Shown: positions 13,005 through 23,909 of the stretch, piece by piece | Position numbering within the stretch: position 1 is the stretch's first letter | How the letters are laid out: each line of letters begins with the position of its first letter | Assembly (NCBI GenBank): GCA_963402885.1 | Contig: OY727097.1 | Span: 26,901,401-26,965,400, forward strand | Source: Antedon bifida | Taxonomy: Eukaryota; Echinodermata; Crinoidea; Comatulida; Antedonidae | Reading direction: 5' to 3' | DNA: 64,000 bases | Notes under the pieces: model-generated | What the model was told of the DNA's origin: nothing | The model's database searches: none | Seen by the model: only the letters and a program-made list of their open reading frames with translations | Program-made: the position numbers and the translations under genes

Positions 13005-13195
13005 ATGTTTTTTTTTTCTCTAACGCCATGATAGAATCATCTTCTCATTTAATTTGTTTCTACTTTTAGGTGTCGAGCACCAGCCCTTTTCGCTTTCTTC
13101 CTTCTCACTTTTGTTTATTTCGCCTTTCCAATATAACTAAACTTTCTTCTCAAATAATAAATACCCTCTTCTTATTATGTGTTTCCCTGAATAGG

Positions 13196-13533
13196 TAAAG
13201 ATGTATTGTCCCCCTGAAAAAATAATTCTTAACATTTTTTTGTTGAATATGCCATTTTAAGGTCACCTAATAGTTATCCACTTTGACCAAAAATTGGATT
13301 GAAGAAAAATTTATTTACCTAAAAAACTGTAATTTCAAGCAAAACAAAAGTCAAATTGGCTGCCAGTCAATGGGTTTTGGTTAAATTTAACCATTTATGT
13401 TGTCATTTTATAAGTGAAAATCATTACTTGTGATTAAAAGTGATTAACTTTATTAAAAATACAAAATAATCTATTCAAAGTCTGATTTCATTAATCTTTA
13501 TTTTTATGTTTTTGTGGGACAATACATCTGTAA
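13196..13533. mobile_element. Family C MITE, copy 3
   Basis: Same order as copy 1, from TAAAGATGTATTGTCCCCCT to GGGACAATACATCTGTAA, including the TGGCTGCCAGTCAATG block. Confidence 0.8.
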
Positions 13534-13617
13534 GGCATAATATTTCCCCAAGTTCGTTTAACGTCCTTCTCAACCAATTCAATTATTTTTATTATCATTT
13601 TAAAGACACCGCGTCCT

Positions 13618-13660
13618 AGTTATTTCGCCAGTTATCTCGTCAGTTATCTCGCCAGTTAAT
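13618..13660. repeat. Three copies of a ~14-bp repeat
   Basis: GTTATTTCGCCA, GTTATCTCGTCA, GTTATCTCGCCA and GTTAATTT follow directly. Too short to say more. Confidence 0.5.
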
Positions 13661-14043
13661 TTTCCTAAACCAAATACAACCATCAAACCTCTTTTTCCAT
13701 AACTACTTCATGTTTCTGTTTCATTTTTATGTACTGGGTTTAATTCGATATGAATGAAGACATCGCTTGTTAAATCTTCTTAAATCAACTTTTTCAAATT
13801 TGTATACGCAATAAATTGTCCCATTAACTTTAATCACCGCAATTTTTACATTAATTCGACAATAACAACAATGCTTGTTCAAACAAAAGATTCACAAAAC
13901 ATTATGATATCAATACCAATATGATTATTTATAAATTCTAGTCTATATTATTATAACAATAGAACTTGAATACATTAAAATAAATAACTAATGCATTTTG
14001 AATTAACAATGTTGCCAAAAGCAGTACTAATTTAAGTAGTAAA

Positions 14044-14337
14044 TCATAATAATATTACTGGTTTATCGCGAAATGTGATATCATCCTGATCGTCCTCTGC
14101 GTGAGATGTAAAGCAGGTGGTTGCTATTATAACTTTCCTGTATCGGAAAGCGATTGACTGTTTTATAAACCTTTTATAGTCGTTCTGGTTTTGCCAGTTA
14201 TTAGTGCTTAATAATAGTTTAGCTACCTCGTTTGACCAGCCAGAACAACTGGACTGATAGGCTAAGCATGTAAGCAATAGAAAAGTTACAATATATAAGG
14301 TCGAGAAAAACCGTGTTTTATCAAAGTTAACCAAAGC
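14044..14337 (-). other. Possible small secreted-peptide exon or decayed repeat ORF
   Basis: The minus strand reads openly for about 96 codons to TGA at 14044. The N-terminal part (RFFSTLYIVTFLLLTCLAYQ) looks like a signal peptide or membrane segment, followed by a hydrophilic stretch with DYKRF and RYRK, possible basic cleavage sites. There is no ATG at its start. Upstream on that strand is AATTTTCACAG, which looks like a splice acceptor. The same segment recurs in two more copies (14403-14470, 15336-15400), both with shorter frames. I do not recognise the protein. A repeat with a chance frame is equally likely. Confidence 0.2.
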
Positions 14338-15492
14338 TGCTGTGAAAATTAGAAGGCAGTCATTTTAGCTACTTGTTTGTCTGGATTGGCAGTAATAAAT
14401 AAACTAAAGTTACAATATATAAGGTCGAGAAAAACCGTTTGATTTGAACCAAAGCTCCTGTGAAAATTAGGGCAGTCATATTAACCAAGAACCGTAATCA
14501 TAGGATAGGGTGAGTCTTATTGTGTTGCAAATGTCCTCTTCACCATTCTCCATTCTTCTATCCTGAACCTAACACTTTGTTTAGGATACCTCTATGAAGT
14601 CATTGTACTAATATTATTACGCCACTACATCAGACATCCTCGAAGTCTGTAGTTATTGTCTTTATGTTAGTCTAGAACTCGGCCTTTCTATTTTCTTTTA
14701 GGATTATACGCATGAAACGCATTATGTGCCAAAATATATATCTGTTTACTAATATTAAGTAAAAATACAGTCTATAGAACCGAGACTACACTACACCTTT
14801 CTTCAGTGTATTGTATAAACACTATTTAATAAAATGTTAAAGCCATGTATTTCATTGAAACTGTTTACCCCCATGGGCCTATTAAACACAATTATAAACT
14901 GTCAATTAAAGTTCAAACTCAAATAGTATAACATTAGGGAATGTGACATTTAACATGATTAGGGAATGTATTTTTAAAATGTTTAGTATAGTATTCAAAT
15001 GCAAATTACTAGTATTTATTGACAATAAACACATTCTACTAATTATAATGGTGCGTCTATACTAATCTGTTTACCTTCAACTGAAATAATGTATTTTAAT
15101 ATAAAGCTCGGTTCCCTATTGGACGTAAGCGCGTCGCAAGTAATTTTGACCAATCACGACGCGATGGATCATCCGAACTGTCGCTTGTGATTGGTCAACT
15201 CACTTGCGCTGTGTCGACGTCGTTGAACCATTATTATCCGGAACAGATACAATACATTGAATACTGAAATAATTCACATATAATGTCTTTCATTTCAAAC
15301 AATTTGCAAACGACTCGCTTCTCATGCAAGTAAACAAAAGTTACAATATAGGTCGAAGAAAACTCGTGTTAGATTAATTAATTTGGACCTAGTCTCCTGT
15401 GAAATTTAGAAGGCAGTCATATTAACCATGCATGTACTAAGAACCTAACCATAGGATGAATTTATTGTGTTGTAAATTGTCTATTCACGTGG
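14279..15492. repeat. Three dispersed direct copies of a ~90-160-bp sequence
   Basis: AAAGTTACAATATATAAGGT, GAAAAAC, CTGTGAAAATTAG and GGCAGTCAT occur in order at 14279-14371, 14403-14560 and 15336-15492. The latter two also share CATAGGAT..TATTGTGTTG. They are separated by unrelated sequence. Confidence 0.7.
15103..15230. mobile_element. Family B1 fold-back MITE
   Basis: It starts AAAGCTCGGTTCCCTATTGG, has TTGACCAATCACGACGCGAT facing TCGCTTGTGATTGGTCAAC and ends near GTTGAACCA. Confidence 0.75.
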
Positions 15493-16255
15493 TTTTTTAA
15501 ACAAGGAAGTTCGCTTAAAATGTATTTAGATGTTTGTACGACGTCATCAAATTGTTGAAATTGAAAAAAGACTCGCTTATCCTTGTTTTTTAAAGAGCCA
15601 CTTCTCATAATGATGTGATTAATTTAATGGACTACTTTACAACACTAACGGACATGTCTGATTGATTATACGGTAATAATACCCAAGTTTCTGCTTAAGC
15701 TTTTGGTTTTAAAAAACATCACTGTCCAATTCAATATGTAGTCGATGATAATCAATATAACGATACAAGGAGCAATGATCTAAAACATAGCTCATCTTAT
15801 TCTAAAGAAAAAATATTTATAAAATGGACATTGGCAGGATATTAACAACTCACTTGAATTCAATGTTTTGGTCTCAAGCAAGGATTTTATTTCCAGATGC
15901 TCTCATCCATCTGTGTTGTATTTAATTGAAGTTTATTTTAATAAATGACAAAGAAATCCAAGTCTCCGCCTTGGAATGTTTTCCAAATCCTGTTGATAAA
16001 TTACGTTGTCGGTGTTCATGAAGACATTTATTATAATGTTTTAATCCAGGTTGTGTTCAATTACAGAGAGATGTAAGGGGGAAAATGATGTTAGCCTTTG
16101 GTCAGACGATCGGTCGTACTGCTGTAATACACTATTTCATATTAAGCTGTGTTCACACGCACCAGAGTTAAGCGTGTATAGAATGGAGTTACAGTACGCA
16201 ATTAGAATCATATCACAGTTACAACAAAAGTGCTCATGTACTTAGTGAACTCTCT

Positions 16256-16690
16256 ATCGTTAATATAACACCGATGTCGTTAACTACGATATAACTCCGA
16301 TGTCATTAACTACGATATAGCCTAACTCCGATGACATTAACTACGATATAACTCCGATGTCGTTAACTACGATATAGCACCGATGTCGTTAACTACGATA
16401 TAACTCCGATATCACTAACTACGATATAAGTACGATATAACACCGATATCATTAACGACGATATAACTCCGATGTCGTTATCTACGATATAACTCCGATG
16501 TCATTAACTACGATGTAACTCCGATGTCGTTAACTATGATATAACTACGATATAACTCCGATGTCATTAACTACCGATATAACTCCGATGTCATTAACTA
16601 CGATATAACTACGATATAACACCGATGTCGTTTACTACGATAACACCGATGTCGTTAACTACGATATAACTCCGTTAAACTCCGATATGT
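16256..16690. repeat. ~26-bp minisatellite (ATAACTCCGATGTCATTAAC)
   Basis: About 16 units of ATAACTCCGATGTCRTTAAC plus TACGAT; several units carry an extra 11-bp ATAACTACGAT or AAGTACGATAT insert, giving a two-level pattern. CG-containing words are frequent. Confidence 0.85.
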
Positions 16691-17576
16691 TTCAGAAGTA
16701 TATCAAGAAGCAGAACGTTTTTAGAACTAATACTTTTTTCTTTCTTTTTCTGATTTACCACAATTATATTTCCATTTCCATATTATTAGATTCCAGAAAC
16801 GAGTTTCTTGTCAAACTTTTGACTGCAGAAAGTTGAGATCACGGTGTAGTTAAATTACTTACATTTGCTCGTATAAAATGTTGCTTATATCTTGTCACTT
16901 GTGATTGAAAAGTATAAAATTAATGACACTACATGTTGAGAAGACTGATGTTATAAAACATGTATAAGTCACAGATAAAAATGGAAGTCTATTATCTTTA
17001 ATACCTTTTCTACGGTTTAACACGTTTAATTGTTATTTACACTTACCACGACACGTAATATCGTATATCATCGTAGGTTTAGTATCAGATATTCATTAGG
17101 AAAATAAATAAAATCAGAAAGAAATGAATTTGTCTGGCTTAGAAGTAATGAATAGTCTTTAAGGTATCAAAATGACATGTTTGAATTAAAGTTAAACGAG
17201 ATATATAAATGCACGTAAGACTGAGTCTTTTACCAAGAGAGTTGTATTTTAAACCTTTGTGTAATCTCTTGTTTTTGTATTTTTGCTGCGTTCTTTTTTT
17301 TTAGCCCAAAGCTTGTTAGTCTGAAGTCTTCTAGATCATCAGTTCTGTATTTTGTTTTTCTTATTAGCTGTCTTCTTGTTAAGGCAAATTCAAAACTGCT
17401 CATAGGCACAGTGTAATATTATTTGGTTGTTTTTATATATTCTTGTTATGTCTGCTGCTTGTGTCACTGAACCCATGTGCATTAAGCTTAGTTTCCACTA
17501 TAAAAAAAAATCCTGCGTAATAGGGGGATGTGAAATTATAAGAAGAGCATTTTTCTTACGTTTGCGTCGTTGCGTT

Positions 17577-17781
17577 AAGCCTGTTTTCCTGTCGACGTTA
17601 TTCGACGCTATCGTCGTTGATCGTTAACAGTTCAACGACGATCCTTTGAAAACGATCAAGTTAAAATGATAACGATAGCGAGTACCTTTTCCTGTAAATC
17701 GTTAACATTTTAATGTTTACGTAGAAGATTGCCGATTATTGTTAACGATAGCATCGAATAACGTCGACAGGAAACAGGCTT
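17577..17781. mobile_element. Family D fold-back MITE
   Basis: The left end AAGCCTGTTTTCCTGTCGAC continues into GTTATTCGACGCTATCGT; the right end is its inverted copy. TTA stands directly outside AGCC and GGCT on both sides, a candidate 3-bp target duplication. The middle has further GTTAAC/AACGAT palindromes. Confidence 0.8.
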
Positions 17782-17810
17782 TACGGTGTCATTGCGATGC
17801 TGGAGCTTTA

Positions 17811-17957
17811 AGCGTGGTTCACACTAGAGACGCAACGCAAGCGAGTTGACCAATGACAAGCGACAATTTGAATAATCCATCGCTTGTGATTGGTCAAATC
17901 GCTTACGTTACGCAGCGCTTACGTTCTTGCGTTGTGTCCTAGTGTGAACCAAGCTTT
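17811..17957. mobile_element. Family B1 fold-back MITE
   Basis: AGCGTGGTTCACACTAGAG to CTAGTGTGAACCAAGCTTTA form the ends, with TTGACCAATGACAAGCGACA facing TCGCTTGTGATTGGTCAAA. It begins 30 bp after the family D copy. Confidence 0.85.
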
Positions 17958-17989
17958 AGTTTCGGGTTTTTTTTTATTATCTGACATAA

Positions 17990-18192
17990 TTCCCACTAGA
18001 ACGCAACGCAGCGACGTATTGACGCACAGTGATGTATTGCGTAATCACAAGTGGGAACCGACGACGCAACAGTGCTGCAAAGTTCGCAGGTTTTATTTCA
18101 CGCAGGCGGGGGGCAAATACAATTATTGGAAGGGCATTTTCTTATGTTGCGTAGGTTGCGTTATGTTGCGTCGCTAGTGGGAACCAAGCTTT
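17990..18192. mobile_element. Family B2 fold-back MITE
   Basis: TTCCCACTAGAACGCAACGC begins it and GTCGCTAGTGGGAACCAAGC ends it. The interior has GTATTGCGTAATCACAAGTG and TTGGAAGGGCATTTTCTTA, which mark this subfamily. Confidence 0.85.
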
Positions 18193-18489
18193 ATATCTGT
18201 TTATCCTGTTAACGCATCATAATCATTCACATTATCCATTGTTATATTTTCAATTATAAGCTTACATTTGGAAAACTACCAATAAGTAGAATATTGTATT
18301 TTTGCATTGTACATTGATTACTAAAACATCTTCATATACGCTATTGGATTATATTGTACATTGCAGTGAAACGGATATGTCATCTATGTTCGTTTTTATG
18401 TTATTAACAATATCGTTTAATCATAATGTCGTGTATGGGGCGCAATATATTTTCATACGTACATAAATAATCTAATGATACTGTAATTC

Positions 18490-19246
18490 ATGTTTACTGT
18501 TTTTATCTGGTCTAGAAAGAGGTCTGTACACACGTTGCGTCCCATACTATCTTACTGTTTTTATCTGGTCTACAAAGTAGGTCTGTACACACGTTGCGCC
18601 CCATACTCTATCTCGTCGTTCTACTCATATCTGAGTACTCGTGACCATTCTGATGAGGTGTCTCCATTCTTGCCAATCTTGAGCTTCATTGTAGCAACTG
18701 ATTATTGGTCGGTTCGCAGCACCACTTATACCATCAATCCATCTGAGTCTCTGTCTTCCTCTTTTTCGTTTCCCCTCAACTTTCCCAATCAAAAGCGCCC
18801 CATAGTCTTACTGTTTTTATGTGGTCTTCTAGAAAGTAGGTCTGTACACACGTTGCGCCCCATACTATTTTACTGTTTTTATGTGGTCTTCTAGAAAGTA
18901 GGTCTGTACACACATTGCGCCCCATACTATCTTACTGTTTTTATGTGGTCTTCTAGAAAGTAAGTAGGTATGTACACACATTGCGCCCCATACTATCTTA
19001 CTGTTTTTATGTGGTCTTCTAGAAAGTAGGTCTGTACACACGTAACGCCCCATACTATCTTACTGTTTTTATGTGGTCTTCTAGAAAGTAGGTCTGTACA
19101 CACGTAACGCCCCATACTATCTTACTGTTTTTATGTGGTCTTCTAGAAAGTAGGTCTGTACACACGTTGCGCCCCATACTATCTTACTGTTTTTATGTGG
19201 TCTTCTAGAAAGTAGGTCTGTACACACGTTGCGCCCCATACTATCA
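18490..19246. repeat. 62-bp tandem repeat, interrupted
   Basis: About ten units of TTTTTATGTGGTCTTCTAGA..GTAGGTCTGTACACACGTTG..CCCCATACTATCTTACTG. The array is split at about 18608-18797 by a retroelement remnant. Units after the break are much more alike than those before it, so the right block expanded later. The open frames here are repeat by-products. Confidence 0.85.
18625..18792 (-). pseudogene. LINE reverse-transcriptase C-terminal fossil
   Basis: The minus strand encodes GKRKRGRQRLRWIDGISGA, then QDWQEWRHLIRMV and a TGA stop at 18625. The pattern GxRxRGRQRxRWxDxI followed 15-25 residues later by a D/W..EWR segment is the usual end of non-LTR retrotransposon ORF2 (RTE/CR1/jockey-like). 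Only the last 55 residues are present, so it is a dead 5'-truncated copy. The element class is not decided. Confidence 0.7.
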
Positions 19247-19369
19247 CTGTCACGTGTATAGAGTAGAACCCCTTTGAAAACCCTGTTTGTGTCTTTTCAA
19301 AATGTGTTCTTCTACTACATAATTACTTACCTCAGAAAAAATCGAAGATTCCAAAGTTTCACTTCCGCC

Positions 19370-19640
19370 GTGGTAACTCACTTCCGCCGTGGCATTCTGT
19401 AATTTGCCGTGGTGTTTCATTACTAATTTGCCGCGGTGTTTCAATACTAATTTGCCGTGGTGTTTCATTTTTAAGTTGCCGTGGTATTTTTGTTAAATTG
19501 CCGCGATGTTTTATTTTTAATTTGCCGTGATGTTTTATTTTTAATTTGCCGTGGCTTTTTTCAAATTGCCGTGGCTTTTTTCAAATTGCCGTGGCTTTTT
19601 TTGAAAGTTTCCGTGATATTTTTTTTAATTTGCCGTGACA
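19370..19640. repeat. Degenerate 20-26-bp repeat around TTTGCCGTGG
   Basis: TTGCCGTGGTGTTTCATTTTTAA-type units pass into three TTGCCGTGGCTTTTTTCAAA units. The repeat makes frames open on both strands; none looks coding. Confidence 0.75.
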
Positions 19641-19757
19641 CTGTACAAAGGTCACCGTACAAATTACTAAAAAAAATGACAATGCTGTTGGTATCAGTAG
19701 CTGGATCTCAATGGAGATACAAAAAAAAGTGAAAAGCTAAAATCAAAACGATAAAGT

Positions 19758-19836
19758 AAAACAGCTAGAAAAGTTAGCAGAGCTTTCGGGCAACACTAGC
19801 CCTTCATCAGTGGAAGTCATATATATGTATAATTAT
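19758..19836. mobile_element. Possible Penelope-like element end
   Basis: GAGCTTTCGGGCAACACTAG followed by CCCTTCATCAGTGG matches the style of sequence found at Penelope-like element termini. No reverse transcriptase or GIY-YIG frame is present nearby. Confidence 0.4.
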
Positions 19837-20788
19837 ACACACAATTTATAAAAAAGCGAAAAAATAAGAAAAAACGTCGATGTAACGTCTTCGTTTCATC
19901 TTACATTTCAAATTTGATTTAATACAACTAATCCCAAATATTTACACTAATATCAAGAACTTGATGTGTTATTCTTGTCATGACTAACGTACTTGAAATG
20001 GATTTGTTGAAGAGACTTTATTGCGAAGTTAATATCAATATTTTGACGTGTAAATTAATTTAGAAAAGACATTTACTATCAACATTAGCCTTAAAGAACG
20101 CAACTGTTGTACGATGTGATCTTTAATCACAAGTGTGTTTTTGTTTTGAAGTTTCAATACATTTTGCATACGTCGTCACAAAGCTGGAATTGTAGACGTA
20201 GGCTACTCGGCCAAATTATGTCCAAAATAATAATTGGCCATATGGCTCTGGTAATGGGCGAAACAACAGCGCCCTCTATTTGTCAATGTTTCCACGATTC
20301 ACAAAATGTTGGTGTCGTAGCACCCTAAATTGACGTATATTGGCATGATTCACCATTGAATCATTCCATCTCAATTTGACGCATTTTGATCAAATGTATT
20401 CGTATTTTGGCATGTTCACCATCATCGATATAATAATTACAAAACTACTTATTATGTGAAATCGTAAAAAAATCGGTTAATATATTGTTGCTGATCACTA
20501 GTTGTGTTTTTTAACCCTCCTGTTATTGGCGAATTTCGTTTTGCTGTTGGTTGAGTTTGGAAATAAAATAAATAAAAAATAAAAATGTTGTGGCGGCGTC
20601 GCGTACCACAATTACTGTCAAATGTCGGCAAGAAGTAAAAACTTCTTCTTCTTCTTTTTTATTTCAGTACTAGGAACCGAACGGGAAATATAGTACATTC
20701 AAATTAAGAATAGAATATCTTTACGTGAGCGCGCAAACTTCTTACTTTAGGGCGCAAACTGTGCATTATAGTGTTAATTTGTTCAAAC

Positions 20789-21236
20789 CTTACTTCCATA
20801 CGTAATATAAACACTTATCAATTAACCGTAAATCTGTAACTTTTCAGATATTAATTTCTCTGTCACAAAATTTCCATTTCTTAGAAGACAACCGAAAGAC
20901 TTTTTTTTCTCATTTGTCATTCAGTGTTTGTGCAAGATTAGTATTAGTCATTAAGTATCTAGACGAGTGACAATATCTTTACGTGTGTAATCTTACAACG
21001 AACCACCTCTGCACCGCCCTAAAGTCTTTCCTTGACACCTTACTTACTTTCATACGTATTATACACCATAAACACTTATCAATTAACCGTAAACTTTTCA
21101 GATATTAACTTCTGTCACAAAATATCCATTTTTTTATAAGACAGCCAAAAGACTGAATGATACTATTTTTTTCTCATTTGTCATTCATTTTCTGTATAAG
21201 AAGGCAATTACATATCTAGACACGAGTGACAATACT
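20789..21236. repeat. Direct duplication, ~190-bp copies ~257 bp apart
   Basis: CTTACTTYCATACGTA, AAACACTTATCAATTAACCG, TTTTCAGATATTAA, TGTCACAAAAT, TCTCATTTGTCATTCA and CGAGTGACAATA occur in order in 20789-20975 and 21046-21236. Confidence 0.8.
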
Positions 21237-21447
21237 TTTCAATCATCTCATTTTATTTCATAATTTCCTGACCCAAGGCGTTTTTAAATAGGTTAAAGAT
21301 GTACTGTCATCATTGTTTATTCTAGTTAAAACAACAAAAGTGAAAATATATTGTAATTAAAACTTGTTTTCCACAAGCGATTTTAGATCGTACCACCACT
21401 GTATAGTATTAAACATTCCATTACTAATTAGAGGGTTTTAAACAATC

Positions 21448-21907
21448 AAGGACAACTTGACCGAGGACCATATTTTTACAACGTATTAGGGATGTACATA
21501 TGATTTCAGGACCATCATCGCGAGATTAAGGATATCGGCGCTCGCCGTACAGCCGTCGCCGTAAATTGCTGTGACGTAACAGGTGCACCGCAAACTCTAC
21601 TTAATGAGTCCAGATAAGCAAAAGAAACAATGACAAAAATCAACATTTATATTTTTTACGATTTTTTTACAAAGTGTGTTTACTAGAAGTTCGCGATTTG
21701 CCAGACTTTGCCAGAAAACTCATGACGTAAATTTTGCGATGCACCTGTGACGTCACAGCAATTTACGGCGACGGCTGTACGGCGAGCGCATGCGGCGATA
21801 TCCTTAATCTCGCGATGATGGTTCTAAAATCATATGTACATCCCTAATACGTTGTTAAAATATCAAGTTGTAAGGTAAGTAAGCAAGTAAAAGGTCAAGT
21901 TGTCCTT
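21448..21907. mobile_element. Family F long fold-back element (460 bp)
   Basis: The outer ends are AAGGACAACTTGACC and its inverse. Long inner arms of about 120 bp follow (ACAACGTATTAGGGATGTAC, GCGAGATTAAGGATATCG, CGTACAGCCGTCGCCGTAAA, TTGCTGTGACGT). They differ at few positions and enclose about 130 bp of AT-rich sequence. The right arm carries a ~20-bp extra segment. No coding frame. Confidence 0.85.
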
Positions 21908-22131
21908 TAATAGTGTGTGTAATTCAGATCAATACTATACCTTCTCTTGTGATACTGTGACTCAATTCAATTCAAAATTGTCAATCAATATTGTATGTAC
22001 AATTACAAATCAAATCAAATAAAACAACAAAGTACCATTTGATCAAGGGACAACATAGACCCGGCGTCACTATCTCCCCACCCTCCTTATATACACTACA
22101 AACAAAAAGAATATATTTAGTGGAGAATGTA

Positions 22132-22357
22132 GTGGAGCTGTAGCTTGGTGGTTAACGTGCTTGCCTTCCAATCCTAATGTCCAGGGTTCAATCCTGACCT
22201 CGTGTCAGGGTTGTAACTCACGACCCTTTCAACTCCACTTCCTATCCTCAATGAGACTTAGTTTATAAGCACGATAAATTATAAAATTATAAAATAGTTT
22301 AGCCATCCAGTAGTTGGCGAGGCTGTGCTTGCTGTTGGATGTGTATGAAAAAAAAAA
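22132..22357 (+). mobile_element. tRNA-derived SINE, 226 bp
   Basis: The head reads like a tRNA: box A TAGCTTGGTGG at 22141 and box B GGGTTCAATCC at 22184, 43 bp apart as in real tRNA genes. The tail ends GTTGGATGTGTATG plus A10. It sits 237 bp before exon 2 of gene A, in the sense direction. Confidence 0.75.
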
Positions 22358-22594
22358 TTTGTTTAAATAATTACATAACGTCTACATTTTTTTAGGCCTA
22401 GGGAATCGTGATCTTAGTTAAACGCGGATGTTAAGACCTGAGATTTGTAGATCTAGAAAATCAAGATATCTTAGTGTTCTCGGTCGAGAAAAGTCGGAAA
22501 TCATTTCGGTACAATCGTAATTTATGGAATTTTTCCGTTCTTATCAAGGTCATCACAGTATTGTAATGTGTTTTTTTATATATTGTTCTTTCAG

Positions 22595-23357
22595 ATATCA
22601 TGGTATCTTTCATCCACTGAGGCCTCGGATGAGAAAGTCAACTCTTACGATTATCATAATCCTTATTTGGGTAGTCTCATTCCTCGTTAGTTTCCCAACA
22701 CTTCTTTATGCCAGCGTTGGTACAGCATACGATTGCAACATAGAACGAGACATCGCAATGTGTATCGAGATATGGGACGACGTACATCCCATTACCATGC
22801 CGTTTTATTTTGTCTTCATCACTTTTTTTGAGTTCCTGGTTCCTATGTTGGTCATGTCATTCATATACGTGCGTATTGCGCTTCAGTTGTGGTTGCATAG
22901 GGCGCCACCTGGTTACGTCACTTCCGAGCGGCAGCGAGAGATTACGTCGATCCGAAAACAAAAAACCATACCAATGCTGATTACGGTTGTGGTAGCCTTC
23001 GGTATATGCTGGTCACCATGGCACGCATACAACCTCGCTCAAGTCTTTCATTTTGACTATGATGTTGACAAGAAGTTTCAAACCCAGGTTTCTGTTTATT
23101 CTATTGTGGAAGGAATAGCCGTATTTAACTGTGTTTTTAACACGATTGTTTACTTCGCTTTAAGTCCAGTTTTCAGGAAGGAACTAGGAAGCATCTTCCT
23201 CAAGAAATGCCTAATGTCAAGACGGCGCCCGGACCCGGGATCTGTCCCGAAGACGTCCAACGCCACGGGGGCAACAAGGACGCCTAGCCAGATGTCGCAG
23301 TTGCGAAACGGATACAACATGATTAAAAAGACTGAAACAAATGAATCAAAAGTTTGA
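22595..23357 (+). CDS. Gene A exon 2: prokineticin-receptor-like GPCR, intracellular loop 2 to C-terminus
   Basis: The exon follows TTCTTTCAG and opens with A, completing the Arg codon of DRY, then gives 253 residues to TGA at 23355. Counting from the Tyr after that Arg: YHGIFHPLRPRM (1-12) is intracellular loop 2. TM4 is about 15-35 with W25. Loop 2 cysteines are 47 and 56. TM5 is about 68-96 with P83. Loop 3 runs LWLHRAPPG to RKQK (98-123). TM6 is 124-146 with CWSP at 138-141. TM7 is about 163-190. The NPxxY site reads NTIVY (182-186), with Thr for Pro, the variant also seen in prokineticin receptors (NTVCF). SPVFRKEL is helix 8, with a possible palmitoyl Cys at 205. The tail ends NESKV, a class I PDZ-ligand pattern. 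The frame is open upstream to an ATG at 22524, but that is intron; the acceptor and the paralogue set the true boundary. Expected function is a plasma-membrane receptor for a secreted peptide. The ligand is unknown. Confidence 0.93.
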
Positions 23358-23761
23358 AGTGCTTGCGAGAGTATACATCCATTCTATGTTTGTTGAACGT
23401 GTAAAATATAACAACGACGCTTAGATCAGCGGCACACGACAATTTTAAAATTGTCATTGACACCATAAGAAACATCAGTGGTAGCTGAGTAGCGGTGTGT
23501 GGTGTATTGTACATTTGAAAGCACGCCATACGAACAGTATGATCTGCGCATGTCTACAATACACCAATCGGCATGATTGTGACGGTTACCCTGACTTCAA
23601 AATGTAGAGTGACTTGACGGAGGAGGAGGAGATTAAATATACTGCATTAATGTAATTTACTTAATTTTAAGCTGTATTTTGCTGATTTTATTTCTGGTTT
23701 TAAGAAAAAAACGTATCCTCCTTTTTTAAGTACCTGTGCCTTTATTAAATATCATTGTAAA

Positions 23762-23771
23762 AATAAATAAA
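23762..23771 (+). terminator. Candidate poly(A) signals for gene A
   Basis: Two overlapping AATAAA hexamers lie about 405 bp after the stop codon, in an AT-rich stretch and before the TA microsatellite. Position and motif fit a 3' end. AT-rich sequence yields such hexamers by chance, so this is tentative. Confidence 0.35.
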
Positions 23772-23864
23772 TATATTATTATACGGTCATGTTAAGATTT
23801 TATGTTTCAACCAATGTATGTCTTTATTTCCATGTCAACGGTAAACTAGCCACCATACGGTATA

Positions 23865-23870
<6 letters not shown>

Positions 23871-23906
<36 letters not shown>
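23871..23906. repeat. (TA)18 microsatellite
   Basis: An uninterrupted TA run, 514 bp after the gene A stop codon. Confidence 0.95.

Positions 23907-23909
<3 letters not shown>

Larger units (their letters stand above)
178..22594 (+). other. Intron of gene A (22.4 kb), repeat-rich
   Basis: The intron begins GTAAGA and ends in a T-rich tract followed by TTCTTTCAG. No other convincing exon was seen. It contains MITEs of several families (about 1.9-2.1, 3.0-3.1, 3.8-3.9, 5.3-5.5, 7.3-7.6, 9.1-9.2, 10.5-10.7, 11.6-13.5, 15.1, 17.6-18.2 and 21.4-21.9 kb), SINEs at 4.2 and 22.1 kb, a tRNA-like satellite at 6.1-6.6 kb and tandem arrays at 0.64-0.99, 16.3-16.7, 18.5-19.6 and 20.8-21.2 kb. I could assign no feature to 1130-1915, 2130-2985, 6600-7280, 7570-9120, 9530-10540, 10710-11580, 13660-14270, 15500-16250, 16690-17570, 18200-18490 or 19840-20785. 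These look like unique AT-rich intron or decayed repeats. Confidence 0.75.

Noticed and set aside
18490-18894. 134-codon forward frame
   Set aside because: It spans the 62-bp array and the antisense LINE fossil; no family resemblance.
22524-22594. ATG-initiated extension of gene A exon 2
   Set aside because: A T-rich tract plus TTCTTTCAG and the paralogue show the exon starts at 22595; the upstream codons do not look like a receptor.
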